A stretch of 64,000 nucleotides of DNA from Nocardioides ganghwensis (GTDB taxonomy: Bacteria > Actinomycetota > Actinomycetes > Propionibacteriales > Nocardioidaceae). The notes beneath the pieces are model-generated. The model saw only the letters and a program-made list of their open reading frames with translations, was not told the origin of the DNA and did not search any database. The stretch lies in assembly GCF_014779655.1 (NCBI RefSeq), contig NZ_JACXYX010000005.1:62001-126000 (forward strand). Reading direction: 5' to 3'. Both the position numbers and the translations under genes were made by a program. Position 1 is the stretch's first letter, and every line of letters begins with the position of its first letter. Of the stretch, positions 61,163-64,000 are shown in pieces.

Positions 61163-62098
61163 ATGCACCGCCACCGCCCCTTCGATCCCCGGCAGCCGTT
61201 CCCGCGGTTCCGCGCGCTCCAGGCCGGGATACCGCGCGCCACGGTGGACTCGCCGGCCTTCCGTCGGCTGCTGCACGGGATCATCGTCGCCGCGGACGTG
61301 CCCGACTCGGCGCTGCTCCGGGTCAAGGCCGCGCTGGCCTGCTACTTCGACAGCGCGTACGCCAGCCACGCCTCGGCCGCTCGCGTGTGGCGGGTGCCGG
61401 TGCAGACCCGGCCGCTGGAGCACGTCACCGTCCCGGACGACTCGCACCGGCTCCGTCGTGCCGGGATCGTCACGCACCGCCGAGCAGGCGCGGCGGTCGC
61501 CGTGCGCCACGGCGTATGGGTGTCTGTCCTGGCCGACCTCTTCGTCGAGCTCGCCGACGAGCTCTCTCTGGTCGAGCTGGTCGTCGCGGGCGACTGGATG
61601 GTCAGGCGGCACCGGGTGCGGATCACGGACCTCCGGCAGGCCGCGCAGCACGCGTCCGGGCACGCCGGCCGGTCAGCACGGAGGGCGGCCGGGTACGTCC
61701 GGGCGAAGGTGGACTCGCCGATGGAGACCCGGCTCCGGATGCTCATCGTGCTGGCAGGTCTGCCCGAGCCGGTGGTCAACGCGAGCATCCGCGTGGTCGG
61801 TGGCGAGCAGGTCCGACGGTTCGACCTCAGCTGGCCGGAGGCCAAGGTCGTCGTCGAGTACGACGGTCGGCACCACGTCGAGCGCATCGAGCAGTGGGAG
61901 GCCGACCTCGACCGGCGTGAGGAGATCGACGACGACGGCTGGCGGATCCTGGTCGTCGTCGCGTCCGGCATATACGCCGATCCGGCCCGAACCGTGGGGC
62001 GTGTCTTCCGGCTCCTCCGGGCTCGAGGGCTCGAGGGTCTCCCCGAGAGGCCGTCCGAGGACTGGCGCCCGCACTTCCCCGGCCGCCTCGCGGCCTGA
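61163..62098 (+). CDS. DUF559 (Vsr-like nuclease fold) protein with N-terminal AbiEi-like region
   Basis: A 311-residue protein. The C-terminal ~120 residues match DUF559, a PD-(D/E)XK endonuclease-related domain near very-short-patch repair nucleases: Glu188 (SPMETRLRML), Asp221 (RRFDLSWPEAK) and Glu232 with VEYDGRHH form the predicted active site. The first ~140 residues resemble the AbiEi/transcription-regulator region common in actinobacterial DUF559 proteins. Nuclease activity is unproven. The gene is enclosed by 95-bp direct repeats, each with two hairpins; the right one starts on its stop codon. It interrupts the otherwise conserved tilS-hpt-ftsH order, so it looks like an acquired cassette. 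It lacks an obvious ribosome binding site. Confidence 0.85.
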   Translation: MHRHRPFDPRQPFPRFRALQAGIPRATVDSPAFRRLLHGIIVAADVPDSALLRVKAALACYFDSAYASHASAARVWRVPVQTRPLEHVTVPDDSHRLRRAGIVTHRRAGAAVAVRHGVWVSVLADLFVELADELSLVELVVAGDWMVRRHRVRITDLRQAAQHASGHAGRSARRAAGYVRAKVDSPMETRLRMLIVLAGLPEPVVNASIRVVGGEQVRRFDLSWPEAKVVVEYDGRHHVERIEQWEADLDRREEIDDDGWRILVVVASGIYADPARTVGRVFRLLRARGLEGLPERPSEDWRPHFPGRLAA

Positions 62099-62191
62099 AC
62101 CTCCACCCGTAGGTGCGGAAGTTCATCGGCGGCTGAGCGTCAACCGGCCCGCCAGGGGATGAACTTCGGCGCGCTCGGGTGGAATTGCATC
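62097..62191. repeat. Paired-hairpin repeat, right copy
   Basis: Same layout as the left copy: hairpin modules at ~62097-62126 and ~62161-62191 and the spacer CTGAGCGTCAACCG. Starts at the DUF559 stop codon and ends ~46 bases before hpt. Offset from the left copy is 1107 bp. Confidence 0.85.
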
Positions 62192-62237
62192 CGGCCGGGT
62201 TCCGCCGGTCCCTGGCAGCGGCCCTAGGCTGCAGCCC

Positions 62238-62789
62238 ATGGACACGTCCCACGTGGAGCACGACCTGGTCAACGTCCTCTTCACCGAGGAGCAGATCCAG
62301 CAGCGACTGGCCGAGATGGCGGCCCAGATCACCGAGGACTACGAGGGGCGTGACCTGCTCGTGGTCGGCGTCCTGCGCGGTGCGGTCATGGTGATGGCCG
62401 ACCTGGCGCGGTCGATGCCGCGCCACCTCGAGATGGACTGGATGGCGGTCAGCTCCTACGGCTCCGGCACCAAGTCCAGCGGCGTCGTACGGATCCTCAA
62501 GGACCTCGACACCGACATCAGCGGTCGCGACGTGCTGATCGTCGACGAGATCATCGACACCGGCCTCACGCTGAGCTGGCTGGTCAACAACCTCTCGAGC
62601 CGCAACCCGGCCAGCGTCGAGATCGCGACGCTGCTGCGCAAGCCCGAGGCGCTGTCGATGCCCGTCGAGCCCAAGTACGTCGGGTGGGACATCCCCAACG
62701 AGTTCGTCGTCGGCTACGGCCTCGACTACCGCGAGCGCTACCGCAACCTGCGCGACATCGGCACCCTCGCGCCCCACGTCTACTCCTGA
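62238..62789 (+). CDS. hpt: Hypoxanthine phosphoribosyltransferase
   Basis: A 183-residue type I phosphoribosyltransferase for purine salvage: it joins hypoxanthine or guanine to PRPP, forming IMP or GMP. The PRPP-binding motif [17 protein letters not shown] is at ~103-118, [19 protein letters not shown] is the N-terminal loop region, and [22 protein letters not shown] is the C-terminal substrate segment. TAGGCT at 62225-62230 lies 7 bases before the ATG, suggesting leaderless expression that survived the cassette insertion upstream. It precedes ftsH as in many actinobacteria. Confidence 0.95.
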   Translation: MDTSHVEHDLVNVLFTEEQIQQRLAEMAAQITEDYEGRDLLVVGVLRGAVMVMADLARSMPRHLEMDWMAVSSYGSGTKSSGVVRILKDLDTDISGRDVLIVDEIIDTGLTLSWLVNNLSSRNPASVEIATLLRKPEALSMPVEPKYVGWDIPNEFVVGYGLDYRERYRNLRDIGTLAPHVYS

Positions 62790-62914
62790 GGCCCCGCGGG
62801 GGAGGGCCCACGACGGGCCTCGGCGGGTCGCTCCGCTTCACCCCGCCTGAAACAATGTGGGCCCCGGCGGCGTGTAGCGTCGCCTCCTCAACTCCGAACC
62901 GGTGAAAGTTGCCT

Positions 62915-64000
<1,086 letters not shown>

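Noticed and set aside
61163..62098. Complete AbiEi/AbiEii toxin-antitoxin system
   Set aside because: Only an AbiEi-like N-terminal region fused to DUF559 is present; no AbiEii nucleotidyltransferase toxin is adjacent.
60986..62195. Classical insertion sequence around the DUF559 gene
   Set aside because: Flanking repeats are direct rather than terminally inverted, no transposase domain is present, and no target-site duplication was recognised.

Overview
The window is very G+C-rich DNA with dense genes, frequent GTG starts and many 4-bp ATGA/GTGA gene overlaps. The coenzyme F420 genes (fbiC, cofC/fbiD, an Fgd-like enzyme, luciferase-like and PPOX F420 enzymes), the ANTAR regulators, the SigB/F-type and SigJ-type sigma factors and a DUF222/HNH (13E12-type) gene point to an actinobacterium. 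The palindromic repeats and gene mix suggest a Nocardioides-like member of Nocardioidaceae. That placement is inference; no rRNA or tRNA gene was seen to confirm it.

Layout. 1-6 kb: three GAF/ANTAR regulators, an AraC-type regulator, a SigB/F/G-type sigma factor and fbiC. 6-14 kb: a response regulator and sensor kinase translationally coupled to cofC, then an F420-dependent PPOX protein, an acyl-CoA synthetase and three luciferase-like F420 oxidoreductases, one of them very like Fgd. 14-17.5 kb: a lipoprotein, a DUF222/HNH gene and a secreted matrixin-like protease, in a stretch rich in GGTTTCGAG palindromic repeats. 17.5-27.3 kb: an MFS transporter and an amine/polyamine catabolic locus (FAD amine oxidase, aminotransferase, CoA-acylating semialdehyde dehydrogenase; divergently a PucR regulator, cupin and aldehyde dehydrogenase). 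27.3-31.1 kb: a SurA-like lipoprotein, a lone receiver protein and a MASE1 sensor kinase. 31.2-35.8 kb: fused acyl-CoA mutase IcmF, a MarR regulator with a near-perfect operator, and a BtuF-like protein. 35.8-42.9 kb: a C-terminally truncated aldehyde dehydrogenase, then a DUF4212/SSS symporter pair (acetate-type) facing a DEDDh exonuclease and a cNMP/CBS/DUF294 protein. 43-49.4 kb: GNAT, esterase, a TPP-riboswitch-controlled thiamin ABC transporter and a PAP2 protein. 49.4-52.3 kb: 63-bp tandem repeats, a NlpC/P60 hydrolase with a long Thr-Pro linker, and a sulfotransferase. 52.3-64 kb: acyl-CoA oxidase, methyltransferase, CMD/SigJ pair, pyrophosphatase, PBP4-type carboxypeptidase, DUF2342 metalloprotease-like protein, tilS, a DUF559 nuclease-like gene flanked by paired-hairpin repeats, hpt and the start of ftsH. 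The 57-64 kb order (ppa, dacB, DUF2342, tilS, hpt, ftsH) is a conserved actinobacterial housekeeping arrangement interrupted only by the DUF559 cassette.

The most unusual features are two nuclease-like genes (DUF222/HNH and DUF559), each physically linked to its own family of palindromic repeats. One repeat copy lies in frame inside the HNH gene. The DUF559 gene is framed by two direct copies of a 95-bp double-hairpin element. Many genes also carry a TANNNT box exactly 6-7 bases before the start codon, implying leaderless transcripts.
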